A DNA stretch of 22,961 bases, from positions 1 through 22,961 of IMG/VR virus record IMGVR_UViG_3300021962_000688; one strand, written 5' to 3'. Position numbers and translations under genes: made by a program. Below, piece by piece: positions 6,492 to 17,000 of the stretch (position 1 is the stretch's first letter; each line of letters starts with the position of its first letter). The notes beneath the pieces are model-generated. The model had not been told where the DNA came from. It worked only from the letters and a program-made list of their open reading frames with translations, and ran no database searches. The DNA comes from a virus.

Positions 6492-6887
6492 ATGGAAGAG
6501 AACTTCACAACAGAAGATCTCGTGTCTGCATATATCAAGATACGGGACCAGATCGCTGACGTAAAAAGGCAAGCCGACGAACAGGTAGCCGAACTCACTC
6601 AGCACTTAGACGCTATCTCGGACGAACTACAAAGTATCTGTAAGGCGCAAGGTGCGAGCAGCATCAGCACGTCCAAAGGCACTGTGATTCGTACAGTCAA
6701 GTCCAAGTTCTGGACGAACGACTGGCCGTCTATGTATGACTTTATCCGGGATAACGCGGCGTTCGAGCTGCTGGAGAAGCGGCTGCATCAATCCAATATG
6801 AAGACATTCCTAGAAGAAAACCCAGAGGCACACCCTCCGGGGCTCAACATCGAGCGGGAATTTGTAGTGACTGTAAGGCGTAAATAA
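6492..6887 (+). CDS. conserved phage replication-region protein, 131 aa, function unknown
   Basis: The N-terminal half is a long charged helix (about residues 8-50), probably a coiled coil (IKIRDQIADVKRQADEQVAE). The C-terminal half is mixed, with SSISTSKGTVIRTVKSKFW, then a DWPSMYDFIRDN segment and a conserved-looking end, LLEKRLHQSNMKTFLEENPE...PPGLN. Proteins of this design commonly lie next to single-strand-binding or primase genes in phages, but I know no proven function. It is first behind the predicted promoter at 6436 and 11 bases before the candidate SSB gene. Confidence 0.8.
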   Translation: MEENFTTEDLVSAYIKIRDQIADVKRQADEQVAELTQHLDAISDELQSICKAQGASSISTSKGTVIRTVKSKFWTNDWPSMYDFIRDNAAFELLEKRLHQSNMKTFLEENPEAHPPGLNIEREFVVTVRRK

Positions 6888-6898
6888 GGAGCCAACAA

Positions 6899-7747
6899 AT
6901 GAGCAACGAACTCGTACAATTCAGCCTGACTAGCGTGCCCGATTATCTCCGCGAGGAGCAGTCGGAACTCACCAAGAGCCTCATGGAAAACATGGGGTCA
7001 AGCCTCAAGCGTATCTCTATCCGTGGACGGAAGTTCCGCTGCGTAGTCGGCAAGGAAGAAGTCGCACGCATCGACAAGGACTACATGGATGTTGTGATCG
7101 TGCAGGTAGCCAAAGACCCTGCACGTCAGTACTACCCCGGTGCCTATGACCCGAAGGCCGAAGCTACTCCGCCAGCGTGCTGGTCGGCAGACAGCCGCGT
7201 GCCGCATCCTTCTGTGGAAGATCCGCAGGCCAAGAGCTGCGCCGAGTGTCCTCAGAACATCGCGGGTTCCGGTCAGGGGTCCTCCAAGGCGTGCCGTCTC
7301 AGCAAGCGTGTCGCTGTGGTGTTGGCCGACGATATGAATTCTGGTGTGTATATGCTCCAGTTGCCAGCCACGTCGGTGTTCGGCAAGGGTGATGCTGCCC
7401 ACATGCCCTATGACCAATACTTCAAGTTCATCTCGTCGCAGAACCAGAGCATCGACCGTATCGTGACCCGCATCCGATTCGACGATGACAGTGACGCTCC
7501 GAAGCTGTACTTCTCTGCTGTGGCTTACCCGCCCAAGGAAGCTCTGTCGTTGCTTGTCGATTATGGCAAGAGTCAGGAAGCGAAGATGGCAATCACCATA
7601 TCCATGGGGAAGAAGGCGGAAGGAGCCCCTCAGATTGCCGCACCCGCAGAGCCTACTGTGCGAGCAGCCAAGCCCGAAAAGGCCCCCACTGCCAAGCCCA
7701 GCGTGGCTGATGCTATCAGTAAGTTCCGCCAGACTGACGACGAGTAA
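6899..7747 (+). CDS. candidate single-stranded DNA-binding protein, 282 aa
   Basis: No exact family was recognised, but the design fits a phage SSB: a folded core of about 235 residues, a Pro/Ala/Lys linker (about 236-265) and a short acidic tail ending TDDE. Four cysteines, C94, C114, C117 and C132, form a C-x19-C-x2-C-x14-C pattern (ACWSAD, SCAECPQN, KACRLSK) that could bind zinc, as in T4 gp32, though with different spacing. A perfect AAGGAG site lies 8 bases before the ATG, consistent with high expression. It sits between the 131-aa gene and the HTH gene in the replication operon. A different replication role cannot be excluded. Confidence 0.65.
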   Translation: MSNELVQFSLTSVPDYLREEQSELTKSLMENMGSSLKRISIRGRKFRCVVGKEEVARIDKDYMDVVIVQVAKDPARQYYPGAYDPKAEATPPACWSADSRVPHPSVEDPQAKSCAECPQNIAGSGQGSSKACRLSKRVAVVLADDMNSGVYMLQLPATSVFGKGDAAHMPYDQYFKFISSQNQSIDRIVTRIRFDDDSDAPKLYFSAVAYPPKEALSLLVDYGKSQEAKMAITISMGKKAEGAPQIAAPAEPTVRAAKPEKAPTAKPSVADAISKFRQTDDE

Positions 7748-7750
7748 GTC

Positions 7751-7990
7751 ATGGACAACCGGGGCTATAGCAAGCGAATCGCCGACGCAAATAAAAATGC
7801 GTCGATCAATAGTCTTGGGGTTCGTCTAGGTAGGCTGTGTATCAACAAGGAGATTTCCGTCGCGGAAGTGGCGGAGATCTTCGGTGTAAGCAGACAAACG
7901 GTATACGCATGGTTTATCGGACAGTTCACCCCAAATCAAAAGTTTGAAGGAAAAATCCTGTCATTTATTAACAGCCGTAAATCAAAATAA
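7751..7990 (+). CDS. Cro/CI-like helix-turn-helix regulator, 79 aa
   Basis: Small DNA-binding protein. Residues 24-60 give a Cro-type helix-turn-helix: LGRLCINKEISVAEVAEIFG, then VSRQTVYAWFIGQ, where VSRQTVYAWF (46-55) is the recognition helix. No other domain is present. It may repress phage promoters, or act as a small accessory DNA-binding protein; an operator has not been shown, although the 14-bp palindrome at 732-745 is one candidate. The ATG follows the SSB stop by 3 bases with only a weak ribosome-binding site, so translation is probably coupled. Confidence 0.85.
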   Translation: MDNRGYSKRIADANKNASINSLGVRLGRLCINKEISVAEVAEIFGVSRQTVYAWFIGQFTPNQKFEGKILSFINSRKSK

Positions 7991-8008
7991 TAACAACAGG
8001 ACAAGTGT

Positions 8009-10801
8009 ATGCGGGAGTTTCTTTCCAAAGTACTGTCTGATAAAGGGTGGTACTGCATAGTCGGGCTACGGTCTGGCAAGCCGACGAAACAGATTTTTGT
8101 AGAGTCATTGGATGAAGTTGAGGCGGTAGCTGACCGTCTCATGCAGGACGATTACAACGCTTACTTTGCCTGTGCCAAATACGAAACCAACAACGGGCGA
8201 GTCAAGGAAAACGCGGCTTACTTCAAGTCGGCGTGGCTCGACATAGACTGCGGTGAGGGGAAGGACTACCCCGACCAAGAGACTGCGGTCAATGCGCTGG
8301 TCAAGTTCTGCAATGACAACTACCTGTCTGTTCCCACGATTGTCGATTCCGGCAGGGGGCTGCACGTCTACTTTGTGTGGGAGGAAGACGTTGGAAGGGA
8401 GGAATGGACCCTAGTCGCGGAGCAGTTGAAGGCGCTGTGTCGGCAGGATGGACTCTACGCTGACCCCAGCGTGACGGCGGATGCGGCGCGGATTCTCCGA
8501 CTGCCGGGTTCCAAGAACTACAAAGTAGACCCGCCGTTAGATGTTGTGGTGCTGCTGGAAGGCGAGACTACTACCTACGAGAAACATAAATCTTGTATGG
8601 GAGTGGTGCCCGCTCTTCCAGAGAAGCCTGATTACATCTCGGACGAGCCGTCGGAACTTCAGAAGAGCCTGCAACAGAACCAGATTTTCCGGTTCAGCAC
8701 CATCTTGCAGAAGACCGCCGACGGGCTTGGTTGTGCGCAGATTCAGTACATCATAGAGCGCCCGCACGAGCGGGTTGAACCTTTGTGGCGTGCTGGTCTG
8801 TCCATCGCCAAGTTCTGTGTGGACTCGGACGTAGCGATTGGGATCGTGTCGGAAGGACGCAGCGACTACGATTACGACGTTGCTGTGCGGAAAGCAGAGG
8901 GGATTGTCGGCCCCTACACCTGCAAATCTTTTGAAGGACTCAACCCTCAAGGCTGTAGAAATTGTGCACACCGTAAGGTTCTCAATTCTCCCATCAGGCT
9001 GGGCATAGAAGTGCTTGAAGCGGAGGAAGGTGAGACGGTTCTGTTGACAGACCCTACGGGCAAGACCATGGAGTACACGGTACCGGAGATACCGGCACCC
9101 TACTTCCGTGCGAAGAACCGGGGCATCTACTGCAAGACCGACGACGACTCTATCCTGATTTACGAGAACGACTTGTATCTCATAAAGCGTATGCACGACC
9201 CGGTACGGGGAGACCTCGTGCTGGCCAAACTGCATCTACCAAAAGATACGCCGAAGGAAATCATCATCCCGCTCTCTACCCTGACTTCTACGGAGGAGCT
9301 TCGGAAGCTGCTCGCATCCTATGGAGTAATCAGTGGTGGTAAGTCGTTCGTCGCGATTCAAAACTACCTTATCTATTGTGCGAAGCAGCAACAACATGCG
9401 CAGGAAGCGGAGATTCTGCGTACTCAGTTCGGATGGGTGGACGACGACTCCAAGTTCGTTTTAGGTACCAAGGAGATCCACGCCGACGAAGTTCGTTACA
9501 GCCCGCCTTCAGAAGTGACAGCGCCGTATGCCAAGTTGATGCACGAGAAAGGTGAGCTGGTCGAGTGGAAGCAGGTCGTTAATACCTACAACCTGCCGGG
9601 GTTCGAGCCACATGCGATGGCTATCTTTTTCGGACTCGGGGCACCCTTGATGAAGTTCACAGGTTACAACGGCCTTATGGTGAACTTGCTCAACAGAGAG
9701 TCAGGCACCGGGAAGAGTACGATCCTCAAGGTTATCAACAGCATCTACGGGCACCCCACTGACCTCATGGGTCAGGAGCGGGATACGCTCGCGCACAAGA
9801 TGTTCCGTCTGGGGGTGAGCAACAACTTACCAGTTACGAACGATGAGCTGACCAACATGCGGGGGGAGGACGTTTCCATCTACAGCTACGGCGTGTCGAA
9901 CGGCAGGGGTCCGGGGCGTATGCAGGCTCAGGCCAACATGGAGCGTAAGAACGACACTACGTGGTCTACCATCAGCATCTCTTCCAGCAACTCCTCTCTG
10001 ATAGAGAAGATTGGTGCAGTAAAAGTTTCATCCACAGGTGAGACGGCGCGAATCATCGAGTATCAGATTGATACGACAGACAACCTGACCAAAGACGAAG
10101 CCTATCAGTTGTTTGAAGGCCAGCTCATGCGCAACTACGGTATTGCAGGGGTGGTGTTCCTACAGTACTGCGTCAAGCACAAAGCTGAAGTTATAAAGCT
10201 GTACGAGAAAACTCGGGCAGAGTTCGATGCCATGGCCCAGTTCACCAATCGCGAGCGGTACTACTCGGCAGGCTATGCCTGCGCGTTCACGGCGGCAATC
10301 ATCGCTCACAAGCTGGGGCTGCACGACATAGACTACAAACGAGTCATGCAGTGGGCTATCGACAATCTGGTGCCCGAGAACAAGAACATGCTCACGCAGA
10401 GCCGAGCGACATACAAAGAGAACCTTGGCGACTTCATCAACCAGAACTTGAGCAGCATCCTCGTCATCAACGGGCCGGTGAATTCAGGACAGCCGATGCC
10501 CGACATTTATCCGAGGGACAAGCTGATCATCCGCATTGAGCCGGATACTTCGCGTATGTTCATAGCAACGAAGCCGCTCCGAGAGTATTGCGCCAGCGGC
10601 CAGCTCATCCTCCGGGACATGCTCCGTGTACTGAAGACTGAGGGGGTATTTCTTGGTGAGGTGAAGAAGCGGATGAACAAAGGCACCAAGCTGGCGGGTC
10701 CGCCAGTCAACGCTTATCTGTTCACGATGGATGAGACTATCTTGGGATTAGACGACCTTATAGAGACAGTGGCGGCTACAAATGATAATTCACGGGATTG
10801 A
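8009..10801 (+). CDS. archaeo-eukaryotic-type primase fused to P-loop helicase, 930 aa
   Basis: Replicative primase-helicase. The N-terminal primase (PrimPol/RepB-like) domain, about residues 50-190, has motif I WLDIDCG (D78, D80), motif II SGRGLHVYF (H119) and motif III RILRLPGSKNYK (161-172). A cysteine-rich element, C305, C316, C319 and H321, probably binds zinc. The C-terminal helicase domain, resembling DUF927-type ATPases, has Walker A SGTGKST (565-571) and a Walker B-like TNDE with D612 and E613. The enzyme would make primers and unwind DNA for the family A polymerase, replacing the DnaG-DnaB pair. AGGA at 7998-8001 gives spacing suited to the ATG. The last 20 bases overlap the 81-aa gene. 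Confidence 0.93.
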   Translation: MREFLSKVLSDKGWYCIVGLRSGKPTKQIFVESLDEVEAVADRLMQDDYNAYFACAKYETNNGRVKENAAYFKSAWLDIDCGEGKDYPDQETAVNALVKFCNDNYLSVPTIVDSGRGLHVYFVWEEDVGREEWTLVAEQLKALCRQDGLYADPSVTADAARILRLPGSKNYKVDPPLDVVVLLEGETTTYEKHKSCMGVVPALPEKPDYISDEPSELQKSLQQNQIFRFSTILQKTADGLGCAQIQYIIERPHERVEPLWRAGLSIAKFCVDSDVAIGIVSEGRSDYDYDVAVRKAEGIVGPYTCKSFEGLNPQGCRNCAHRKVLNSPIRLGIEVLEAEEGETVLLTDPTGKTMEYTVPEIPAPYFRAKNRGIYCKTDDDSILIYENDLYLIKRMHDPVRGDLVLAKLHLPKDTPKEIIIPLSTLTSTEELRKLLASYGVISGGKSFVAIQNYLIYCAKQQQHAQEAEILRTQFGWVDDDSKFVLGTKEIHADEVRYSPPSEVTAPYAKLMHEKGELVEWKQVVNTYNLPGFEPHAMAIFFGLGAPLMKFTGYNGLMVNLLNRESGTGKSTILKVINSIYGHPTDLMGQERDTLAHKMFRLGVSNNLPVTNDELTNMRGEDVSIYSYGVSNGRGPGRMQAQANMERKNDTTWSTISISSSNSSLIEKIGAVKVSSTGETARIIEYQIDTTDNLTKDEAYQLFEGQLMRNYGIAGVVFLQYCVKHKAEVIKLYEKTRAEFDAMAQFTNRERYYSAGYACAFTAAIIAHKLGLHDIDYKRVMQWAIDNLVPENKNMLTQSRATYKENLGDFINQNLSSILVINGPVNSGQPMPDIYPRDKLIIRIEPDTSRMFIATKPLREYCASGQLILRDMLRVLKTEGVFLGEVKKRMNKGTKLAGPPVNAYLFTMDETILGLDDLIETVAATNDNSRD

Positions 10802-11027
10802 GTTCGAGGTTAAATGGAGTGAGTTCAAGCCTTACTCCTCTTTCTTTATACCCTGCTTGGACTGGGAAGCTGCGCGTGAAGTGGTATTCCACGAGTGCGA
10901 AGAGCGCGGAATACCCGTTGTCATCCGATTCTCAGTTGAAGACAACATCCGTGGGATAAGAGTCTGGCGCGTCAAGGAGCCCCAAGACCAGCCTCCATCA
11001 TCGCCGCCTTCAGAAGTTTCGGATTGA
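10782..11027 (+). CDS. conserved small phage protein, 81 aa, function unknown
   Basis: Begins MIIHGIEFEVKWSEFKPYSS and continues FFIPCLDWEAAREVVFHECE, then IPVVIRFSVEDNIRGIRVWRV, an alternating strand-helix-strand pattern, ending in a Pro/Ser-rich tail. I have the impression that similar proteins follow primase-helicase genes in other phages, but no function is known. The start overlaps the primase stop by 20 bases and no clear ribosome-binding site is seen, so expression is presumably coupled. The Pro/Ser tail (about the last 18 codons) is also read antisense by the end of the giant virion gene, an unusual convergent overlap of 56 bases. Confidence 0.75.
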   Translation: MIIHGIEFEVKWSEFKPYSSFFIPCLDWEAAREVVFHECEERGIPVVIRFSVEDNIRGIRVWRVKEPQDQPPSSPPSEVSD

Positions 11028-14000
11028 AGGACGCTCCGAAGATTGCTTCCCGTTCACGCTGCTTGCGCATGTCATACGACTTTTCTTTGGTCTCGGGAGT
11101 AATAGGGTTGCTGCGACCCAGCTTGGAACGATTGAAGTCGTAGATTTCTTTGTTGATCTCCCGAATTCCGTCCGTATCGCCCGCTTGTCTCGCACCCCAC
11201 AAATCATCCAGCAGCCCGTTGCGGCGCTCCTGCGACTTACGCTCGAAGTCTTTCATTATGGCGATCTTAGAGTAGGCATCGTTCACGTCATTCGGAGAGA
11301 AACCGACAAGAGACATGAAGACACCGTAAGCACTGGGGTCGTCCACGATCTTATACCCCTTAGAGTTAACAACTCCTTCGGTAGCAAACCGGACAGACCT
11401 GAGTACGCTTTTTGCCATAGAAGGGGTCATGGTTTCTAGCCCCTTCATGGTGTCGCCTTCGATTACCTGCTGTGAACCTTTGACGATATTGTTCACGATG
11501 CTGAGTGCCGGGCCACCTCCCTGCTCTAAGATGTACGTAGAGAGTCCAATTTCCGCCAGCCGCTTTTCGTCGGGACGCCAGAGCAAATCTCCGAAACCCG
11601 TGCGAGTACCAAGATTCAAATTAAGTAACGCGCCTATAGGGCCACGGTAGCCTGCGGCACCGAAGGTAGCCTCTGCCCATTTATCGAAGTCGAACGGCTC
11701 ATCCTCGTCTCCGAACATCCCAGTCAAGAGAGACGCCATCAAGTTGATACCGCCGAAGATCGGCATACCTTTAGCCCCCGCGAAAGCATAGGCCATGGCG
11801 TTGATTCCCATGAACTGCTTTGCTGCCAACTTTTTGGTTTCTTTGTCCGCCCCTGCAAACACCGTCTTGAACAACTTGCACTGCAAGTAGATCTGATTGA
11901 GCGCAAACCGCTTGAACACCCCAAAGACTTTTCCGGGTCCAGTCTGGAATAACTGAGGCCCCAACTCGGACATGGCGTTACCATGCGCAAATTCAATCAG
12001 ATCCAAGGCATAGTCGGTGGCTTTAGATTCCGACATCCCACTCTTTCTAGCCAATTTGTATGCAGCAAGTAGAGTGACTTCACGGTTGTACCGCTCGGCG
12101 TTCTGGAACGCCCATCCCAGAGCCTGTTCCGCTTTTGCCATCTTATATTTCAGTTTGTTTTCAGGATCTGAGACACCAAGGTTACGCATCTCCATCAAGT
12201 CCTGCCCAGTCGAACGACGGACAGCGCCCCGCTGTACCGCGTTGTAATAGAGCTTCTCGTACTCAGGATCCAGCTTAGCCTTCTTGCCCGCAAACGACTT
12301 ATCAGACAAATTCAGACCAAATACATCGAAGGAGGAGTTCGTATCCTGCCCCCCAGCAAAGTACATCTTGCTGGCTTCGTTCATCGCAGAGATAGTCGCA
12401 CCCCACCCGAACTTCCCGCCGAGCAACGGCGCTACCACAATCGGAAGCTGCGTGATGTTGATGATCGCCGACGACACATTTCCAAGAATGAACCAACGAT
12501 AAGCATTATGGCCCGCAGCGGAAGCGAATCTGCCCATCTTGGTCTTCTGTATAGGGTTCTTCCAGAATCCCTCGCTCCTGTTGATCGTAGCCTCTACTGC
12601 CTCGGACCATTCCTGAGGCAAATCTTTCGCCGCAGCCTTTGCCTTGGTTATAGTTTCGTCCAACTTTCTGACAGAATTAAACTGCTCGATGTTGATAGCC
12701 ATACGGGTGCCCACGTCGGCGAAGTTCGCCAGCGCGTCATTACGGTACCCGGCGTAACCTTCTCGGCGCTTGAATGATTGCATCACCGACTGGTTGGAGA
12801 ACATATCCAGATATATGGAATAGATTCCCTCCATGACCTCATCGCGAGATTTAGTCATCGGGTCAGACGGAGCACTACTAGATTTCAACTTTTCCTTAAG
12901 TACCTTGATGACGGCTTGCATCTCCTTGAGCGGCATCATCGACTCAAGTTGGGCTTCGGTCGGCTTGATGTACTCTTTGATGTCTTTGTCTTGCACTCCA
13001 TCCTGCTTCAAGAACCGCACAAACTTACGTGCTTCGGCGGCAGTCTCAAACGCGGAGACTCCTTCCTTACCGTCCGGAGCTACGTACCGTACCCAGAAAT
13101 CTCCTCGGCGATACAGCGGGAAGTACGGATCAATCCGCTTCTTCATCAACTCGTTCAGAGTCTTACCGGCACTGCCAAGCAGCTCCGGCTTATTCAGCGC
13201 GTCCATAAATTCTTCGGATAGCTGCCTGTACTCGTTCCTCAGATCGTAGTAGAGCTTGGCGAGTTCAGGATACTTCTTTTCAAATTCTTGGAATTCGTCG
13301 AACAACTTCTTCAGTTCGGGGTCGTTCTGCACGCGGTCGTAATCTTCTTCCAGCTCTTTCATCAACGCTTTGTCGTTTGCGGCCTTAGCCGCAGCGTACC
13401 GCTTGTCGATGTCGAACTTGACCTGCTCGATTGACGACTCGTGCATGAAGTCGAAGAGTTTTCTTACGACTCTAGGGTCGTACTTAGCCGTGACTTTTCT
13501 CGCCGTGAGAATAAACTTCTCTATCTTCTGCTTACGATTAGCGACGTTTACGTCACGCGCAGCGGCAATGTTGTTGATAGATTTAAGCGCGGAAGAAAGC
13601 ACGGGGCTGTACTTCTCTACAATCTCGGCGATCTGCGTGACACTGAGCAAGCTCAGGTATGCTTGCTTGGCAAACCGAGACAGCCCCTCAAGCACGTCTC
13701 GTGCAAACTCAAGCTGCGGTTTGGCTACAGGCAGCGATTCAATCTTCTTATCAACCCACTCCAGCATCCTCCGGGCCATCGGCATAGTCGGCGGGGTGTA
13801 CCGAGCGTCACTCAGCTCCTCATCCGTCGCCGTCATGTACCCTGTGGGTTTAGCTTCCTCTACTTTTTTATCTTTTGTGGGGGCCGCTGTTTGAGCCTTT
13901 GCGTCATCCGCACGCTTGTAGGTAAGCTGCGCCGCACCGTAAGCGATGTCCACGATGTCTTGTGTGGTGGGTTCATAGTTTGGAATACCCAACCGGTTGA

Positions 14001-17000
14001 GGATGGCTTTAACTCCATCCATGATGTATCGGAAGAACGTACCCAGCGGGGTGTTGACCTTGGCAATGGCTTTCGGGCTGATCCCGCGTTCTACCGCTTC
14101 AGACACGAAGTATGCAATCGCTTCATCGCCCTGAATTTCCGAGCGTGTGTTTGCGGGGATGCGCGCTAGAGCCGCTTTAGCAATAGAAACTTCCAGCTCG
14201 CGGCCCTTGCCACTGCCCCACTCACGGACTTTATCTATCAGATACTTGTAGTTTGTCTTCCCTACAAGCCGCTCCATGCCGACATGTGCGCCGACTTCGT
14301 GCATGAAGACACTGATCTCTTTCCCCTTGGGAATACGCTTGGTAAAGAGCGCCGCTTTCTTACCACCGACTTCTGCAACAGCCATCGCCCTCTGAGGAAC
14401 GCCTTTCATCCCCGCCGCTCTAGGCGTAGTCGTTATACGGATGTCTTCGTTCTCTGGCTCTCTACCCAAGAAACCTTTTATGACTTCACGTGCCTTGGCG
14501 GGCGTAGTCGCCTTAATCTTTTCCTCTGCGGGGGCTTCGGCAAAACCCCGCTGCAATTCGTCAAGAAACTCTTCGTTTTCCGGTTTTTTCAAAAAATTCT
14601 TGAACCGGGATACAGGCGCGCGTTCTTTAAGGTCGGGGATGGCCTTTTCCGCTACAGTAAGATACTGCATCGGATCTTCGCCCTTGGGGATATTACCCAC
14701 TAGGCTTTCAGCATCCTCTCGAAGCCGTTCATATTCCGCGCGTCTACCGGTAACTTTTTCTATATCAGGAACCGTAAGAGTCTCAAACGCCCCACCCTCT
14801 CCCGTGACTTCAGTAAGTTCTTCCTGTGCTTCTGGGGTGGCCGCTTCAACTCGCGCCTCTTTCTCTGCTACAACGCGCTCTCTACGTCGGTCTGCGGCAC
14901 GCAGCCCCTTGAGCCGTTCTCGTACGGAAGCCTTCTCAACATCGGTCAACGTTGCCTCAAATTGAGCTTGTTCGGTAGGACCAGAGTAAGGGAGCGCTTC
15001 TTTCTCTGGTAATTTTCCTACGTGCTTATCCCCAAGAAGTTGAGCTATAGCCGCGTTCCTTCCGGCAACACGTTCTATTGCGGTGTAAGCGTTTTTGTCC
15101 TGCTCGATAACCGGAATAAGCTCAGGTGCGCTTATGCCTTCAGGTATAGGACGAAGTTCTCTTTCCGGGGCCAAAGAACTCAAAGCAGACAGAACTCTCT
15201 TCTTCTGATTTGGGTTCTTTATGTTTTCTTCAGTCAAAGAACGCAGTTTAGCTACCTGCTCCGGCGTCTCGTACGGCTTATCGGCTAGTACCTCTACTAC
15301 TTTGCTTTTTGGACTGAACTTGAAATCCGACACCAACATATCGCGAGTCAGAAGTTTCGGAGCCTCCGTTTCGACTGGGATTTCTGGTGCGATAGGTGTT
15401 TCAGGAGGCGCAACGACTACGGGCTCTCCCGGCGCAGGCTTACCTTTAGCAACGGCTTTAGCCACCTCTTCTTGAATATCTTGGTCAGCTACGGTAGCGG
15501 CGTCTTCAGCTCCTTCAAGCTCCGTCTCCTGCAAATTACTTTGTTCTTCTCCTTGACGCCCTAATTCCACAAAATCTTCCGCAGTTAGCTCTACATCGCG
15601 GACTTCCGGTGCAACTTCTTCGTTAAGCCCGGGAAGAATCGGGGGAACATCTGTGCTACCCAGTCCACCCCCAACAGGAGGAGGAACAGGGACAGGAGTA
15701 AGAGCACTCCGCTCAGCAATAGGACCGGCGTCAATAGCAGGAGGAAGGGTTTCATCTATATCTTCTCCAGTAACGGGGGCTCCCGGCGCAGATTCCGGAG
15801 GAGGTTCCCGGCGTGCGAACTCTTCTTTCTCAATCGCGCGAGTACGCAAGGCATCACTAAACCCGGGGACTGCACCGAATGCGCCACCCGCAATACCACC
15901 ACGCACCGCCGACTCTAGAATACGGTCGAACTCTTTGGACCCCCAGATGTCATCGCCTTCACGCACAAAGTTCTCGGCGGCGATGCTGACCGCTTCCTGC
16001 GCGGCTTCAGTCGCGGCTTCAGTTGCTACGCCTTTACCAATACCTAACGCTGTTCTACCAGCAAGGTCGGCGACTAAAGAATTAAGCTGCTTACGTTCAC
16101 CAATCTTCTTGATGACTTCCGCTTGAAACGATACGGGCTTGGACTTGAACGCCTTCAGTACCTGCAACGGCAGAATAGAATCCAGCGCAGCGGCGAACCC
16201 ACCACCCAAAACAGCAGCGGCAGGGGCAAGTTCCCCGGTGTTCTCATAGATGTTCTGGAAAATTTCAGGCGCACTAAGCCCAAGACCTCCAGCGTAGGTA
16301 CCGGCAATAGCCCCGGTTTCAGCGCCTTGAGACGCAGCAGCACCTAAGAAACTTGGAGCACGTCGCGCAACAGCAGCCTCGGCGGCTTCCTGTCTGATCG
16401 GTACGCTAGTAGGGAGTGCCTTGGCTCTGGCTTCAGCGGTCTTTCGGGCTACCTGTGCGGCAACGAGTTCATCCAGTTGTTTCTGCGCCGCTCGCTTTGC
16501 CAGCGTTCTTCCAGCTATTGCGCCGACGCCACCGGTACCAATCGTAGACGCTATGTTTGCGCCTTGTTCGCCAAGTGTTTCGAAAAGGAATGGCAGTACA
16601 TCACCGAGATTTTCTACATCTCTGAAGCTCTGGAACTGTGTGGGGTTTCTTTGCTGCAACGCCGCTTCTTTAGCGGCAGCTTCTTCCAACTGTTGCCTAG
16701 CGTAGTCATCTGCGCCAATAGCAGACCCAGCCAGACTGGGGATGATGTCGGTGATCGTAGATCCCATACGCGAGAAACTACGACCAAGCCCCGCACTCAA
16801 TGCTTCCATCGGAGACCGGTCAAGTTCAATCCCCGCAGCGATGTCTTCTATCGAACGCCCCTGCGGTATACCTGTTCGGGTATAAATATCGTCTTCCTCG
16901 GCCCCCTCTTCGGCAGGAGGTTGGTACATACCGAGCTGTTTCTGTACATAGGCAACCGCGTCATTCCCAGTAAAGTTTTCTGGTCCGACGACGGAATACT

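Noticed and set aside
8537-9235. 232-aa minus-strand frame opposite the primase-helicase
   Set aside because: Shadow of a clear primase-helicase gene, with no domain and no upstream signal.
11007-11040. Two alternative hairpins at the convergent junction (CCTTCA/TGAAGG and TTCGGA/TCCGAA)
   Set aside because: Both are 6-bp stems with long loops and no T run, lie inside coding sequence and are mutually exclusive; not convincing as a terminator.
13441-14169. 242-aa open frame on the + strand opposite the giant gene
   Set aside because: Antisense shadow with no conserved motif and no start signal; the giant minus-strand gene has continuous recognisable domains here.
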